Notes: a model not told the origin generated them from the sequence alone. A DNA stretch of 64,000 nucleotides from Nitrospirales bacterium (GCA_031315915.1 JALDRK010000005.1:62001-126000); one strand, 5' to 3'; shown: positions 18,067 through 26,180, counted from the stretch's first letter. Numbers and translations are program-made.

Positions 18067-18268
18067 AATTACTTAGTGGTAGATCTTTTTTCAAGGAAAA
18101 TAGAATTATTAGGCTCTTCTATTACAGAACCTCCTGAGGTTGTTATCACCTACAGAAATGGTTTGTTTCGCATCCGGTATTCGCGGCTCGCTTCCATATA
18201 GCAAAAGTAGCGAATCACTTTTCCACATTTCTTCTTGGTGAAAAATTAGGGCCAGACCTAAATTTTTA

Positions 18269-18297
18269 GGCTCTACCAACTTTGGGGTGGGTAAAGA
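18269..18297 (+). repeat. Left terminal inverted repeat of the ISL3 element
   Basis: Begins GGCTCTACC and includes GGGTGGGT; aligned with the right end it matches at about two thirds of positions, with perfect GGCTCT at the tip. Confidence 0.6.
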
Positions 18298-18298
18298 T

Positions 18299-19181
18299 TC
18301 AGGCCTCACAGTGAAAAGAGATGGCGGTCTTGAAGTTCTCCACGTTGCGGTAGCCGCGCGCCATCTTCTTGACCCATTGAATGGTGCTGTTGACGGTTTC
18401 CAGCCCCGCATTGTGAGTGCCGTGGTTCAAAATACGTCAAGACATTCGCCAGATGGCATTTCAGGCGTTGGCCACGGCGGTCGCAGGTTCGCCGACTATG
18501 CGTCGCCCGCCAGAACCAGCGGGCAAAAAACTTCTGGGCCGCGCCCGAGTAGGTATAGTCCCAGAACTGGCGGAACTGCTCCTTGAGCAGCCAAGCCCAG
18601 GCGACTTTGAGGTCGCTGCGTTGCAAAGGTCCCGGAACGCGTCATGCTGCTCGGCTGTCATCTCCTGCTGGCGCATCAGCCACCGGTACTTGGTGCCGGT
18701 GAGCCGCGTCTCCCCGCTCCTCGCGAGCGTGCGATGCTCCGCCGCCGACGGGCCAGGCCCACGCCACTGCGCGGCGCTTGATGCCCCAGGAAGCTGCGCC
18801 AGGAGATCCGCAACATCTTGGCGGCCCTTTGACCGCACACTCGCCGGAACAGGTCGATCGCCAGCCGCTCGAACGGCGCCGTGACCCGGCTTCCCGGTTT
18901 TACCCAGGGGATCGCCAGTTGTTTGACCATTGCGTCGAGCACTGCGCGAATGCCTCCGCCTGAATGATGGTCGTGAATTGACGGGCATCGAGATGTCGCC
19001 ATCGCCGAAGCTTCCGATCGTAGCCCGGCGCCGGTGTCTGACAGATCGGACAGGGAAATGGTCCTGGGCCGGAATCCACGGTGACTACCACCTGTTGTCC
19101 CGGCATATCCAGTTCGACGTTCATAACCGTCCAGGGCTCCTGGAGTCCCAGGATAGCCCGATAGAGTTCGATATCGCGCAT
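18299..19181 (-). pseudogene. ISL3 transposase remnant
   Basis: The N-terminus is intact (ELYRAILGL, FPCPICQTPAPGYDRKLRRW with zinc-type Cys pairs), then reading shifts to other frames: KPGSRVTAPFERLAIDLFRR, next LTGTKYRWLMRQQ, next LKVAWAWLLKEQFRQFWDY, and finally ENFKTAISFHCEA before the stop at 18299-18301. These pieces are colinear with ISL3 transposases, but at least three frameshifts are present and the DDE core strands between the helix-turn-helix part and LTGTKY are deleted. It cannot be active. Confidence 0.8.
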
Positions 19182-19227
19182 GGCTTGATCCCTCCTTCGA
19201 GAGAACCAAGCCTATCAAAAACCAAGG

Positions 19228-19256
19228 GATCAACCCACACGATTTTTTGAAGAGCC
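19228..19256 (-). repeat. Right terminal inverted repeat of the ISL3 element
   Basis: Read inward on the minus strand it begins GGCTCTTC and includes GTGTGGGT; it lies just upstream of the transposase start and would contain its promoter. Confidence 0.6.
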
Positions 19257-19437
19257 AATTTTAAATGAGTTCTGAATTTAACTGAGTCTAGGAAGCAATC
19301 GGGCCCTGTTGCGAACGTACTCCAACCCTTTTTGGTTTCTTCCCAGATTTTCTTGTTATTCCTGTTGAAAGTTCTGTCCGCTTGACGGGGAAGCTTACAA
19401 GGGCATTTCCGCTGTGTTTGAAGCACAGTGGCGGTTA

Positions 19438-19730
19438 ATCAATTTGACTTTGGTCCCTGGTGGGGCGTCGTCGGAGAGGAAGAGGAGGCTGACGACTTCT
19501 TTATCACCCTCCGCCAGGACCATGCCTTGTGATTCTACCCCCCATCAGTTTGGCTGGTTTGAGATTAGCCACGACGGCAATCGTGAGGTGGTAGGGCAGT
19601 TTTTCCGGCGTGTATTTCTTTCTGATCCCCGCCACGATCTGACGCTGCTCGGTCCTCAGGTCGACTTGTAACTTCAAGAGTTTGTCCGATTTGAGAACCC
19701 GTTCCGCGTGCAGGATTTCCCCCCCTTGAG
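19438..19730 (-). pseudogene. Remnant of the 3' end of metG (tRNA-binding domain)
   Basis: On the minus strand this stretch reads [39 protein letters not shown] and [12 protein letters not shown], closely matching the C-terminal tRNA-binding domain of the intact metG at 24192. The DNA is also clearly similar, with scattered substitutions and a few indels; frame is lost in the last part ([12 protein letters not shown]). No start or upstream metG sequence is present. It is a displaced, decaying copy of the metG 3' end in the same orientation as the real gene. Confidence 0.85.
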
Positions 19731-19986
19731 TACTTGTCAATCAATTTTATCAAGATGGGTTCATTCCATCCATCTTAGGCAGGATCGTTATCGGGAATTC
19801 AAGCAATGAACGAACTCGAAACTACTGGCCGGCGATAACCGGAGGCAGGGAACCTGGGAAGGGAATGCCGACGACCTTGAGCAACGAAGCATCGGCTTGG
19901 CGGAATGAATACTTGCAAGAGGCCTTACCACTAAGGTTGCATGAATGCCTATGAAGACCAGGCCCCTGGATTCAGGAAGGTTATTA

Positions 19987-20421
19987 TCAGGAAAGCAAGG
20001 GATTACGAGGCGCCAGATTGGGAAACCGGCTAAAGTCACGGTCGGCCGTCCAGAGCTCCTGAATGCCATGATGCCGGCATAGCGCGGCCACGCGGGCATC
20101 ATGAACCTGGGGACCTAGAACTTTCCCCTCCTCTACCGCTTGCCGTAAGACCGGCCAATAGCCATTCGTTTCCGACAATACCAGCACTCGCGGAGATTCT
20201 AACCAGGCTTCCACTTGCTCACAGGCGGCCCTCAACGGGGTGGGCGGGTTGAAAATACGCGGGTGTGTCACAATCGCCAAAAACTCATGAATGCAGGGCC
20301 ACGGAATGGCCCAGGGTCTGCTCCCCTCTGCCAATCCGGCTACCTTCAGATAGGCGGCCTCATGCCACGGGGAATCTTCCCGATGTGCGTACACTAAAAT
20401 GTTGGTATCGACCGCAATCAC
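19987..20421 (-). CDS. vapC: PIN-domain ribonuclease toxin (VapC type)
   Basis: The 144-residue protein begins MIAVDTNILVYAHR, the first acidic site of PIN nucleases, followed by IHEFLAIV (conserved Glu), VHDARVAAL (Asp) and WTADRDFSRF (Asp). Such toxins cut RNA, often tRNA or rRNA, and are held inactive by the cognate antitoxin. Its start overlaps the end of the antitoxin gene by four bases (ATGA at 20418-20421), a classic toxin-antitoxin arrangement. It is one of three modules between the two metG ends. Confidence 0.9.
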   Translation of the reverse strand: MIAVDTNILVYAHREDSPWHEAAYLKVAGLAEGSRPWAIPWPCIHEFLAIVTHPRIFNPPTPLRAACEQVEAWLESPRVLVLSETNGYWPVLRQAVEEGKVLGPQVHDARVAALCRHHGIQELWTADRDFSRFPNLAPRNPLLS

Positions 20422-20663
20422 CCGCCGCGACCTTCATAGGCCCGGTCCCGGAGAGTTTCCCACGAAGCCCCTTCCATGTCAGGGTGCAGCCCTTGGCCTT
20501 GAAAAGTGGCCTTGCGCAAGCGGAACGCCCCCTTTCGTTGATGCTCTCCGATCACCCGGCGTAAGCCCTCTTCAATGAGGGCCTTCACCGTCGTTTGCTG
20601 ATTAGCCGCCAGCTTTTTGGCTTCCTTTAGGAGGGACTGAGGCAGGTCGACAGTTGTTTTCAT
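20418..20663 (-). CDS. vapB: VapB-type ribbon-helix-helix antitoxin
   Basis: The 81-residue protein starts MKTTVDLPQSLLKEAKKLAA, a ribbon-helix-helix DNA-binding N-terminus, with a C-terminal tail (GLHPDMEGASWETLRDRAYEGRG) of the type that inserts into the PIN active site. It precedes and overlaps vapC. A perfect inverted repeat covers its start codon and is the likely autoregulatory operator. Confidence 0.85.
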   Translation of the reverse strand: MKTTVDLPQSLLKEAKKLAANQQTTVKALIEEGLRRVIGEHQRKGAFRLRKATFQGQGLHPDMEGASWETLRDRAYEGRGG

Positions 20664-20700
20664 ACATCAAGATGTATCATTAAATATGGGCATATGTCAA
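20662..20700 (-). promoter_or_regulatory. Promoter and operator of the first VapBC module
   Basis: On the minus strand TTGACA (20695-20700) is a perfect -35 box, with a -10-like GATACAT about 17 bases downstream. A perfect 7-bp inverted repeat, ATACATC-AA-GATGTAT (20662-20677), overlaps the -10 region and the vapB start codon. An antitoxin dimer bound there would block both transcription and start-site access. Confidence 0.6.
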
Positions 20701-20768
20701 AAGACTATAGTCCTCAATAATTGGGCATTGGGACCGGTCTGGGAAGGCACCCCCCTGCTATTTAACAG

Positions 20769-21977
20769 GTGAGCAGCGGCTTCATCAGTTATTTCCATCC
20801 CGATCATTTGGGGTCGACCAGTGTGCTCACCAACGGCAGCGGAGTGAAGGAACAAGATCCGGTCTACTATCCCTATGGGGAGACCTATACCAACACCGGA
20901 ACGGCTAATGCGGCTTACAAATACACCGCCAAGGAATTGGACGACAGCACCGGCCTCTATTTCTATGAAACCCGCTACTACGATGCAGTCATCGGACGGT
21001 TTATTTTGGCCGATAGGATTGTTCCCGATTCCAATGATCCGCAAACGCTTAATCGGTATACGTATGTTGAAAATAACCCCATAAAATATGTTGATCCTGA
21101 CGGGCAGGTTGCCCAATGGGCTATCCAAGCCGCAATTGGGGCTGTGGCCGGTGCTAGTGGAGCGTATGGCGCTGCACTTGCGAATGGCGCCGATGCTATT
21201 TCCCTCCAAGCGGGTCTTTCACTTACCGCTGGGTTACTGACTGGTGGAGTGACCGGTGCTTTCCTCCCTCACCTAGCAACACAGGTTGGCACCGTATCAG
21301 GCCAAAGCATAGCGCTTTTAGCGGGTTTCACATCCAATATTGTTAGTCAAGGATTGGTACAATTTGGTTTACATGGACAAGTCTCCAACCTTGATTTTTA
21401 TGCTGCTGCCTATTCTGGAGCGTTCGCTCCCTTGGCAGTGTTTGCCGGTGCCCAAGTTGGTGGAAGGATTCTTGTGGGAACAGCTTCTAGGTTTTCTGTA
21501 GGAGAAACTGGTGCGGCTTCCGTTGTCTTTGTGTCTCCTACCTCTCGTATTTTTGCCGGGATGGGTGAAGCTGCCTTTTCGGGAGCGTTTCAATCACTGG
21601 GAGAGGTTACTGGGTTTACCGCCAGTCAGATTTTTCGCATTCCTACTTTGAATTTTTCTTCTTTCTCTTCTCCCTTTGGATCTGTAGGGTTGTTTGGAAC
21701 CTCTCTCATGGCCACACATTCTTTTCCAAGCTCAAATTTTAATATAAATACGACCTCTTCCTTTGGGGTAGGGAGCTTCGGGTTTCAATCGCTTAATCTC
21801 CCTTCCAGTTCTTTGGAAATTCAGTCTTTTGACTTAACAAGTCAATTCGATAATTTTGATATTCGATCTGGTTTTGATTTTGGAGTTCCCAGTGGATATC
21901 CTTTTATTAACCTTAACTCAGACTCAAGGGATTTTCCCTTGCCGTTTTTCACTTCAGATCCTCGGTTTGGTTTTTAG
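20769..21977 (+). CDS. Orphan Rhs core end with intact C-terminal tip
   Basis: The open frame starts after a TAA with no upstream Rhs sequence and reads YFHPDHLGSTSVLTNGS, DPVYYPYGETY, KELDDSTGLYFYETRYYD, GRFILAD and YTYVENNPIKYVDPDGQ, the conserved end of an Rhs core. About 300 residues of tip follow: an Ala/Gly-rich hydrophobic part (AAIGAVAGASGAYGAALANG) and a Ser/Phe-rich end. No known toxin motif is recognised. It is probably a displaced Rhs tip, a source for tip switching, and not a stand-alone gene: there is no ribosome-binding site at GTG 20769. It shares its core with the remnant at 16.45-16.8 kb. Confidence 0.75.
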   Translation: MSSGFISYFHPDHLGSTSVLTNGSGVKEQDPVYYPYGETYTNTGTANAAYKYTAKELDDSTGLYFYETRYYDAVIGRFILADRIVPDSNDPQTLNRYTYVENNPIKYVDPDGQVAQWAIQAAIGAVAGASGAYGAALANGADAISLQAGLSLTAGLLTGGVTGAFLPHLATQVGTVSGQSIALLAGFTSNIVSQGLVQFGLHGQVSNLDFYAAAYSGAFAPLAVFAGAQVGGRILVGTASRFSVGETGAASVVFVSPTSRIFAGMGEAAFSGAFQSLGEVTGFTASQIFRIPTLNFSSFSSPFGSVGLFGTSLMATHSFPSSNFNINTTSSFGVGSFGFQSLNLPSSSLEIQSFDLTSQFDNFDIRSGFDFGVPSGYPFINLNSDSRDFPLPFFTSDPRFGF

Positions 21978-22044
21978 CACAGGGATTTTGGGATAGTGGT
22001 ATAATTGCGCTTGAGCGATTTTTTCACAAGGGTCAAGTTTAAAC

Positions 22045-22431
22045 ATGAATCAACGTCGGCAGGAGATTCTTCAGCGTTTAAAAGAGGAAGAACCATCAGT
22101 GCGATTCCTCCGCTTAAGAATGGCGCTAGCTGTGCTGATCTTTTTTATCATTTTTGCCGTTTGTGCCCCCTTGATGATCGTGTTTTGTATATTGCTTTAC
22201 GGGTTTTTCTCAGAAGGAATTTATTTCGTTAGTGAGATCATAGCCACCAATGGTCAAGTTTTGGAAGGAATGTGGCCTATGGAGGTTTTCTTTTTGTTCT
22301 TGGTTGGTTCCGGCATTCTAGGTATGGGGTTGGCATTTATCAGTGGTTATTGGATAATTATCAATTTTAGACTTCTCAGCCCAGATCAGGTGTCTGATTT
22401 AAATGCGCGCTTGAATAAAGCTGGCATATAA
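22045..22431 (+). CDS. Small membrane protein, candidate immunity partner of the Rhs tip
   Basis: The 128-residue protein has a charged N-terminus (MNQRRQEILQRLKEEEP) and about three membrane segments (MALAVLIFFIIFAVC, a second hydrophobic run, and VFFLFLVGSGILGMGLAFI). No domain is recognised. It starts 67 bases after the orphan Rhs tip and ends at a hairpin, which fits an immunity gene moving with its tip. The link is positional only. Confidence 0.55.
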   Translation: MNQRRQEILQRLKEEEPSVRFLRLRMALAVLIFFIIFAVCAPLMIVFCILLYGFFSEGIYFVSEIIATNGQVLEGMWPMEVFFLFLVGSGILGMGLAFISGYWIIINFRLLSPDQVSDLNARLNKAGI

Positions 22432-22432
22432 G

Positions 22433-22470
22433 GAAAGCCGCCGATCTTGAGCCAAAGAAAATCGGCTTTC
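22433..22470. terminator. Hairpin after the membrane protein
   Basis: GAAAGCCG at 22433-22440 pairs with CGGCTTTC at 22463-22470; the inner CCGAT/ATCGG can extend it with a bulge. There is no long T run. It lies between a + strand gene and the converging HicAB module, so it may end transcription from both sides. Confidence 0.45.
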
Positions 22471-22562
22471 AGACGTAAAGGGAGGCCTTGGAAGTCATGG
22501 CAATCTGGGGAAAGGCGCACAACGCAATTGCTTACTGGAAGAAACCGACGTCCCGCTCTTCC

Positions 22563-22961
22563 TTACCGGCTCTTCCGTTTCGAACCGGATCGGCCTCCAG
22601 TCGATGACCGTTGTTTCACAGATCGTCCACGAACCGCTCGTTGAAGCTGGCTCACACAATAGGTATTCAGGCTTTTTCCTTCCCGCAACGCCGCCACCGT
22701 TAATGCCTGATGTAGGCTTTTGTCCATCCGCACCACAAATTTTCCTGAGTACGATCCTTTAGCCGTCGCTTTGGGAAGCGGCTCTTGATCTTCTCCCTGA
22801 ATCTTGATCCATTCGTCCACTGCCTGACAGAGTTCCTTGTAAACCTGCGCCTCATTCCTTCCATGAATTCCGCCCAGCATCAATCCCGGACAGGTCCCCA
22901 CATAGCATTGATCTTCTTCGGACCATTCGACGAGTTTCAAGAATTGATCACTCGGTTTCAT
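22563..22961 (-). CDS. hicB: HicB-family antitoxin
   Basis: The 132-residue protein has an N-terminal HicB fold (VEWSEEDQCYVGTCPGLMLGGIHGRN, a degraded RNase H-like domain) and a C-terminal ribbon-helix-helix part (GKFVVRMDKSLHQALTVAAL, GKSLNTYCVSQL) that binds DNA. It overlaps the upstream hicA by 14 bases. The extended basic tail (SGSKRKSR) is unusual but minor. Confidence 0.85.
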   Translation of the reverse strand: MKPSDQFLKLVEWSEEDQCYVGTCPGLMLGGIHGRNEAQVYKELCQAVDEWIKIQGEDQEPLPKATAKGSYSGKFVVRMDKSLHQALTVAALREGKSLNTYCVSQLQRAVRGRSVKQRSSTGGRSGSKRKSR

Positions 22962-23151
22962 GCTTCACCTCCTCAAGGGCTTTCTTTACCGCCCGCTCCT
23001 GATACGGCTTGGCATCCTCACTCAATTGGCCGCTTAGCGTAATCCGAACTCCCATCGGATGCTTAAAATTTCGATGACTTCCTTTTCCTCCTCGATTCAC
23101 AAATCCAGCCCTTTCTAATTCATGAAGAAGCTCTCGGATTTTTCTCGGCAT
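22948..23151 (-). CDS. hicA: HicA-family mRNA interferase toxin
   Basis: The 67-residue protein has the small dsRBD-like HicA fold with the catalytic histidine in GKGSHRNF and a following PMGVRITLSG strand. Toxin-first order with hicB overlapping downstream is the usual hicAB layout. The ATG at 23151 has AAAAAGG directly before it, leaving little spacing, so initiation may be weak, as expected for a toxin. Confidence 0.85.
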   Translation of the reverse strand: MPRKIRELLHELERAGFVNRGGKGSHRNFKHPMGVRITLSGQLSEDAKPYQERAVKKALEEVKHETE

Positions 23152-23158
23152 CCTTTTT

Positions 23159-23187
23159 ATGATACTAAAACAGTACTATTTGTGCAA
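23159..23187 (-). promoter_or_regulatory. Likely promoter of hicAB
   Basis: On the minus strand TTGCAC (23182-23187) and TATCAT (23159-23164) are separated by 17 bases, a good spacing for a housekeeping promoter. The spacer contains two TAGTA repeats, a possible HicB-binding pattern. The -10 box is only about eight bases from the hicA start, so the leader would be very short. Confidence 0.45.
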
Positions 23188-23293
23188 TTGACCGGTGCCC
23201 CTAAGCACATGAATCTCATCCAAGACAATCTCTCTTCCTCACCAGATTGGCTGTCAGTTCATGAAAGACGGCTTTCGGGACTTGCTTTTAAGT

Positions 23294-23536
23294 ATGAATG
23301 ATGATATGTATTTTAATATGAATAAAGAGCCTCAAGTGCGACGGGTGACCGCCAATCTTCCAGCGGCCCTGCTGAAGGAAGCCTGCCAGGTTTCGGGGAC
23401 CGGCATTACGGAAACCTTGGTGGAAGGGTTAACCTTAATTAAACGACGAGCGGCCGCGGGAAAGGCTGCTAAGCTGCGTGGACGGTTAAATTTATCGATC
23501 GATCTTGAGACCTCCCGTGAGCGCCCTCGTCGTTGA
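23294..23536 (+). CDS. Antitoxin of the second VapBC-like module
   Basis: The product contains VRRVTANLPAALLKEACQVSGTGITETLVEGL, a ribbon-helix-helix-type antitoxin N-terminus, and a basic tail ending in ERPRR. Starts at 23261, 23294 and 23318 are all in frame; the domain begins only after the last, and no ribosome-binding site decides. Its 3' end overlaps the toxin start, so the two are coupled. Confidence 0.75.
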   Translation: MNDDMYFNMNKEPQVRRVTANLPAALLKEACQVSGTGITETLVEGLTLIKRRAAAGKAAKLRGRLNLSIDLETSRERPRR

Positions 23537-23903
23537 TACCTCCAGCTGGGTCTCGTATTTCTCCTCCTCCGGTCCTTCGGTCATTGACGAAGCCCTGGCT
23601 GAAGGCCGCATATTTCTTCCCCCTGTGGTGGTCGCAGAATTGGTGAGCGGCCGACTGACCTTCCGCCAGCGAGCTGACCTGGAGTCATTTTTGTCTGATC
23701 TTCCGCTTTGCGCCGTCGATTTCGAACATTGGTTACGTGTAGGGGCTTTGCGGGCACAGTTATCTTCAGTGGGGATCTCCGTCTCTACCCCCGATGCGCA
23801 CATCGCTCAATGTGCTCTGGATCTTCACGGAGATTTGTTGAGTGAAGATGGGATTTTTTTGAAAATAGCCAAGAAGACGGCACTGAAGCTCTTGAACAGT
23901 TAA
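23517..23903 (+). CDS. vapC: PIN-domain toxin of the second VapBC-like module
   Basis: The protein reads ALVVDTSSWVSYF at the N-terminus (first acidic PIN site), then PPVVVAELVSG (Glu), STPDAHIAQCAL (Asp) and LLSEDGIF (Asp). GTG 23517 is chosen because PIN toxins begin within a few residues of the VVDTS strand; TTG 23505 is also open. It overlaps the antitoxin by 20 bases. Confidence 0.85.
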   Translation: MSALVVDTSSWVSYFSSSGPSVIDEALAEGRIFLPPVVVAELVSGRLTFRQRADLESFLSDLPLCAVDFEHWLRVGALRAQLSSVGISVSTPDAHIAQCALDLHGDLLSEDGIFLKIAKKTALKLLNS

Positions 23904-23959
23904 GCGGTAGAGTTGAAAGACATGAATAACTCTAAAAACGGCAGTTGGCCATCTTGGAA

Positions 23960-24091
23960 CCCTTCGACTGCCGCAAAAGCTGCGGCGCTCAGGCCTGCCC
24001 TGAGCTTTACCGAAGGGGCGAACGGACTCTCTCCCAACGGGTGACCACTTCGACACCCCGTTCGTGCTGAGGCCCTCGAAGCATGAACGGG
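23960..24091. repeat. REP-like inverted repeats
   Basis: Three nested palindromes occur here: CCCTTCG (23960-23966) with CGAAGGG (24011-24017), a small GCCGCA/TGCGGC hairpin between them, and a 12-bp arm pair CCCGTTCGTGCT (24057-24068) with AGCATGAACGGG (24080-24091), one mismatch. This looks like an extragenic palindromic element of the CCTGAGC...CGAAGGG kind found in many copies in some genomes. It lies just beyond the 3' end of metG. Confidence 0.6.
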
Positions 24092-24191
24092 CTAGCGGCG
24101 CTGTAGCTGTCGTTTTTAGGATATCGGGCTTAGACTCCAATTTGGTAAAAGGGTCGGAAAGGAAAGAGGGCAGTTCAATCGCCTGTCAGGG

Positions 24192-26180
24192 TTACTTGAC
24201 TTTCGTCCCTGGTGGGGCGTCGTCGGGGAGGAAGAGGAGGCTGACGACGTCTTTATCACCAGCGGCCAGGACCATGCCTTGTGATTCCACGCCCATCAGT
24301 TTGGCCGGTTTGAGGTTGGCCACGACGACAATCGTGCGGCCGGGAAGTTCTTCCGGCGTATATTTTTTTCCGATCCCCGCCACGATCTGACGCCGCTCGG
24401 TTCCAATGTCGACTTGCAACTTCAAGAGCTTGTCCGATTTGGGAATCCTTTCCGCGTGCAGAATTTTCGCCACCTTGAGTTGGACCTTCATGAAATCTTC
24501 GATGCCGATTTGATCGGCCGGCGGAAGCCCAGGTTCACCTCCCGAGGGTATGGAATTATCCTTCTTGTCTTTGACAGCTTTTTTAGGGGAAGCAGTTGAT
24601 GCAGCCGATGATTCCGCTGCCTGCCCGGTTGGTTTCTTCGGAAGATTTTTGGGGAACAAGGATGTTCCTTTCGTAGTTTCCCCCGTATAGGCATAGTCTC
24701 CCCAAACGGGGAGATTAGCTAATAAAGCCTGATCAAAGGACACGGTCATTCCCAATCGAGTCCGCATGGCCTCGGCAGTAGTCGGAATAAAAGGATAAAT
24801 CGCCAATGTCAGAAATCGTAAGACTTCGGCCAAGTGAAACAGAACGGTCTTGAGCCTGGCGTCCTGCGCCGGATCTTTCGCAAGGGTCCACGGGGCGGTT
24901 TTATCGATGTATTGATTGGCCAACTGCACCAGTCCCAAAATGGTTTCCAGTGCACGATTGAATTCAAGATTGGCTAGGTGTTTATCGATTGCCGGGAACA
25001 AATTGGAGGCGGTTTGCGCCAATTCCCGGTCCAAATCGGTCTGAGATTTTTGGTCCATGGCCGGCACGAGGTTGTTGGAAAAATTTCCCAGCATGGTTAA
25101 CGAACGGGACACCAGATTTCCCAAATCGTTGGCCAATTCGGCGTTGTACCGGCTTTCAAATGCCGAATGAGAAAAGTCGCCATCCTGTCCGAATGGGACT
25201 TCCCGAAGAAGAAAGTATCGAAAGGCATCCACCCCGAACTGTTCCACCATGGCGTTGGGGGCCACCACATTGCCCCGGCTTTTGGACATTTTCTCGCCAT
25301 CCACCGTCCACCAGCCGTGCGCAAAAATGGATTCTGGAAGAGGACGTCCCATGCCCATCAACATGGTGGACCAATAGACCGCGTGGGTGGTCAAAATATC
25401 CTTTCCCACCAGATGCACCGAGGCCGGCCAGAATTTTGTGGCATCGGTCGTCCGCCCTAGATATTCCAGGGCCGAGAGGTAATTGACGAGTGCATCAAAC
25501 CACACATAAGTGACGCAGTCCCGGTCAAAGGGTAGCTCCACCCCCCAGGACAACCGGGATTTCGGGCGTGAGATGGACAGATCTTCCAGGGGTTTTTGCA
25601 GAAATCCCAACACTTCATTGCGGCGGGATTCCGGCCTGATGAATTCCGGATGGGACTTAATATGGTCGATCAGGGGTTGCTGATACCGGCTCATCCTGAA
25701 AAAGTAATTCCGCTCACTGACTTGTTCGACCGGGCGGCGGCAGTCGGGGCATTGGCCGTTTTCCACATCCTTTTCCGTCCAGAACCGTTCATCGAACGTG
25801 CAGTACCAGCCTGTGTATTCGGCCTGATAAATCAGGTCCTTGTCGTACAGGCTTTGCAGACATCGTTGTACGATCGCCTGATGGGGTTTATCCGTCGTCC
25901 GGATAAAGGCATCCAGGGAAATATTGAGCGTGGCCCAGAGATTTTTAAACGCCGGCATGAGCCGGTCGCAATGGGTCTGCGGATCGATGCCGGCCTTGGC
26001 CGCGGCTTGCTGAACTTTTTGCCCGTGTTCATCCAGTCCTGTCAGGAAGAATACGTCATATCCCCGTATTCGATAAAACCGGGCCAGCACGTCGGCGGCA
26101 ATGGTGGTGTAGGCGTGGCCGATGTGCGGCACATCGTTGACATAGTAAATGGGGGTCGTCACATAAAATTTGTTTTTCAT
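24192..26180 (-). CDS. metG: Methionine-tRNA ligase
   Basis: The enzyme charges tRNA-Met with methionine in the cytoplasm. Class I signatures are present: HIGHAY near residue 20 and EKMSKSRGN (KMSKS loop); a CPDC pair sits in the connecting region. After the anticodon-binding helical domain and a low-complexity linker (KKPTGQAAESS, KKAVKDKKDN) the C-terminus is a tRNA-binding EMAP/Arc1p-like domain (VQLKVAKILHAERIPKSDKL). ATG 26180 is used because AAGGAA lies ten bases upstream and MKNKFYVTTPIYY fits the family. A decayed copy of its 3' end lies at 19438-19730. Confidence 0.95.
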   Translation of the reverse strand: MKNKFYVTTPIYYVNDVPHIGHAYTTIAADVLARFYRIRGYDVFFLTGLDEHGQKVQQAAAKAGIDPQTHCDRLMPAFKNLWATLNISLDAFIRTTDKPHQAIVQRCLQSLYDKDLIYQAEYTGWYCTFDERFWTEKDVENGQCPDCRRPVEQVSERNYFFRMSRYQQPLIDHIKSHPEFIRPESRRNEVLGFLQKPLEDLSISRPKSRLSWGVELPFDRDCVTYVWFDALVNYLSALEYLGRTTDATKFWPASVHLVGKDILTTHAVYWSTMLMGMGRPLPESIFAHGWWTVDGEKMSKSRGNVVAPNAMVEQFGVDAFRYFLLREVPFGQDGDFSHSAFESRYNAELANDLGNLVSRSLTMLGNFSNNLVPAMDQKSQTDLDRELAQTASNLFPAIDKHLANLEFNRALETILGLVQLANQYIDKTAPWTLAKDPAQDARLKTVLFHLAEVLRFLTLAIYPFIPTTAEAMRTRLGMTVSFDQALLANLPVWGDYAYTGETTKGTSLFPKNLPKKPTGQAAESSAASTASPKKAVKDKKDNSIPSGGEPGLPPADQIGIEDFMKVQLKVAKILHAERIPKSDKLLKLQVDIGTERRQIVAGIGKKYTPEELPGRTIVVVANLKPAKLMGVESQGMVLAAGDKDVVSLLFLPDDAPPGTKVK

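Larger units (their letters stand above)
18269..19256 (-). mobile_element. ISL3-family insertion sequence, internally deleted
   Basis: The ends match as inverted repeats: from 18269 inward GGCTCTACCAACTTTGGGGT, and from 19256 inward on the other strand GGCTCTTCAAAAAATCGTGT, both continuing GGGT. Direct flanks are AATTTTTA (18261-18268) and AATTTTAA (19257-19264), a 7-of-8 match to an 8-bp target duplication as made by ISL3 elements. The inside carries ISL3 transposase sequence on the minus strand. At 988 bp it is shorter than a normal ISL3 element because the catalytic middle of the transposase is missing. Confidence 0.75.

Noticed and set aside
18104-18119. An alternative left end of the ISL3 element at 18112 (GGCTCTTC).
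   Set aside because: It matches the right end for only eight bases and then diverges, and its flank matches the right-hand target repeat less well than the end at 18269.
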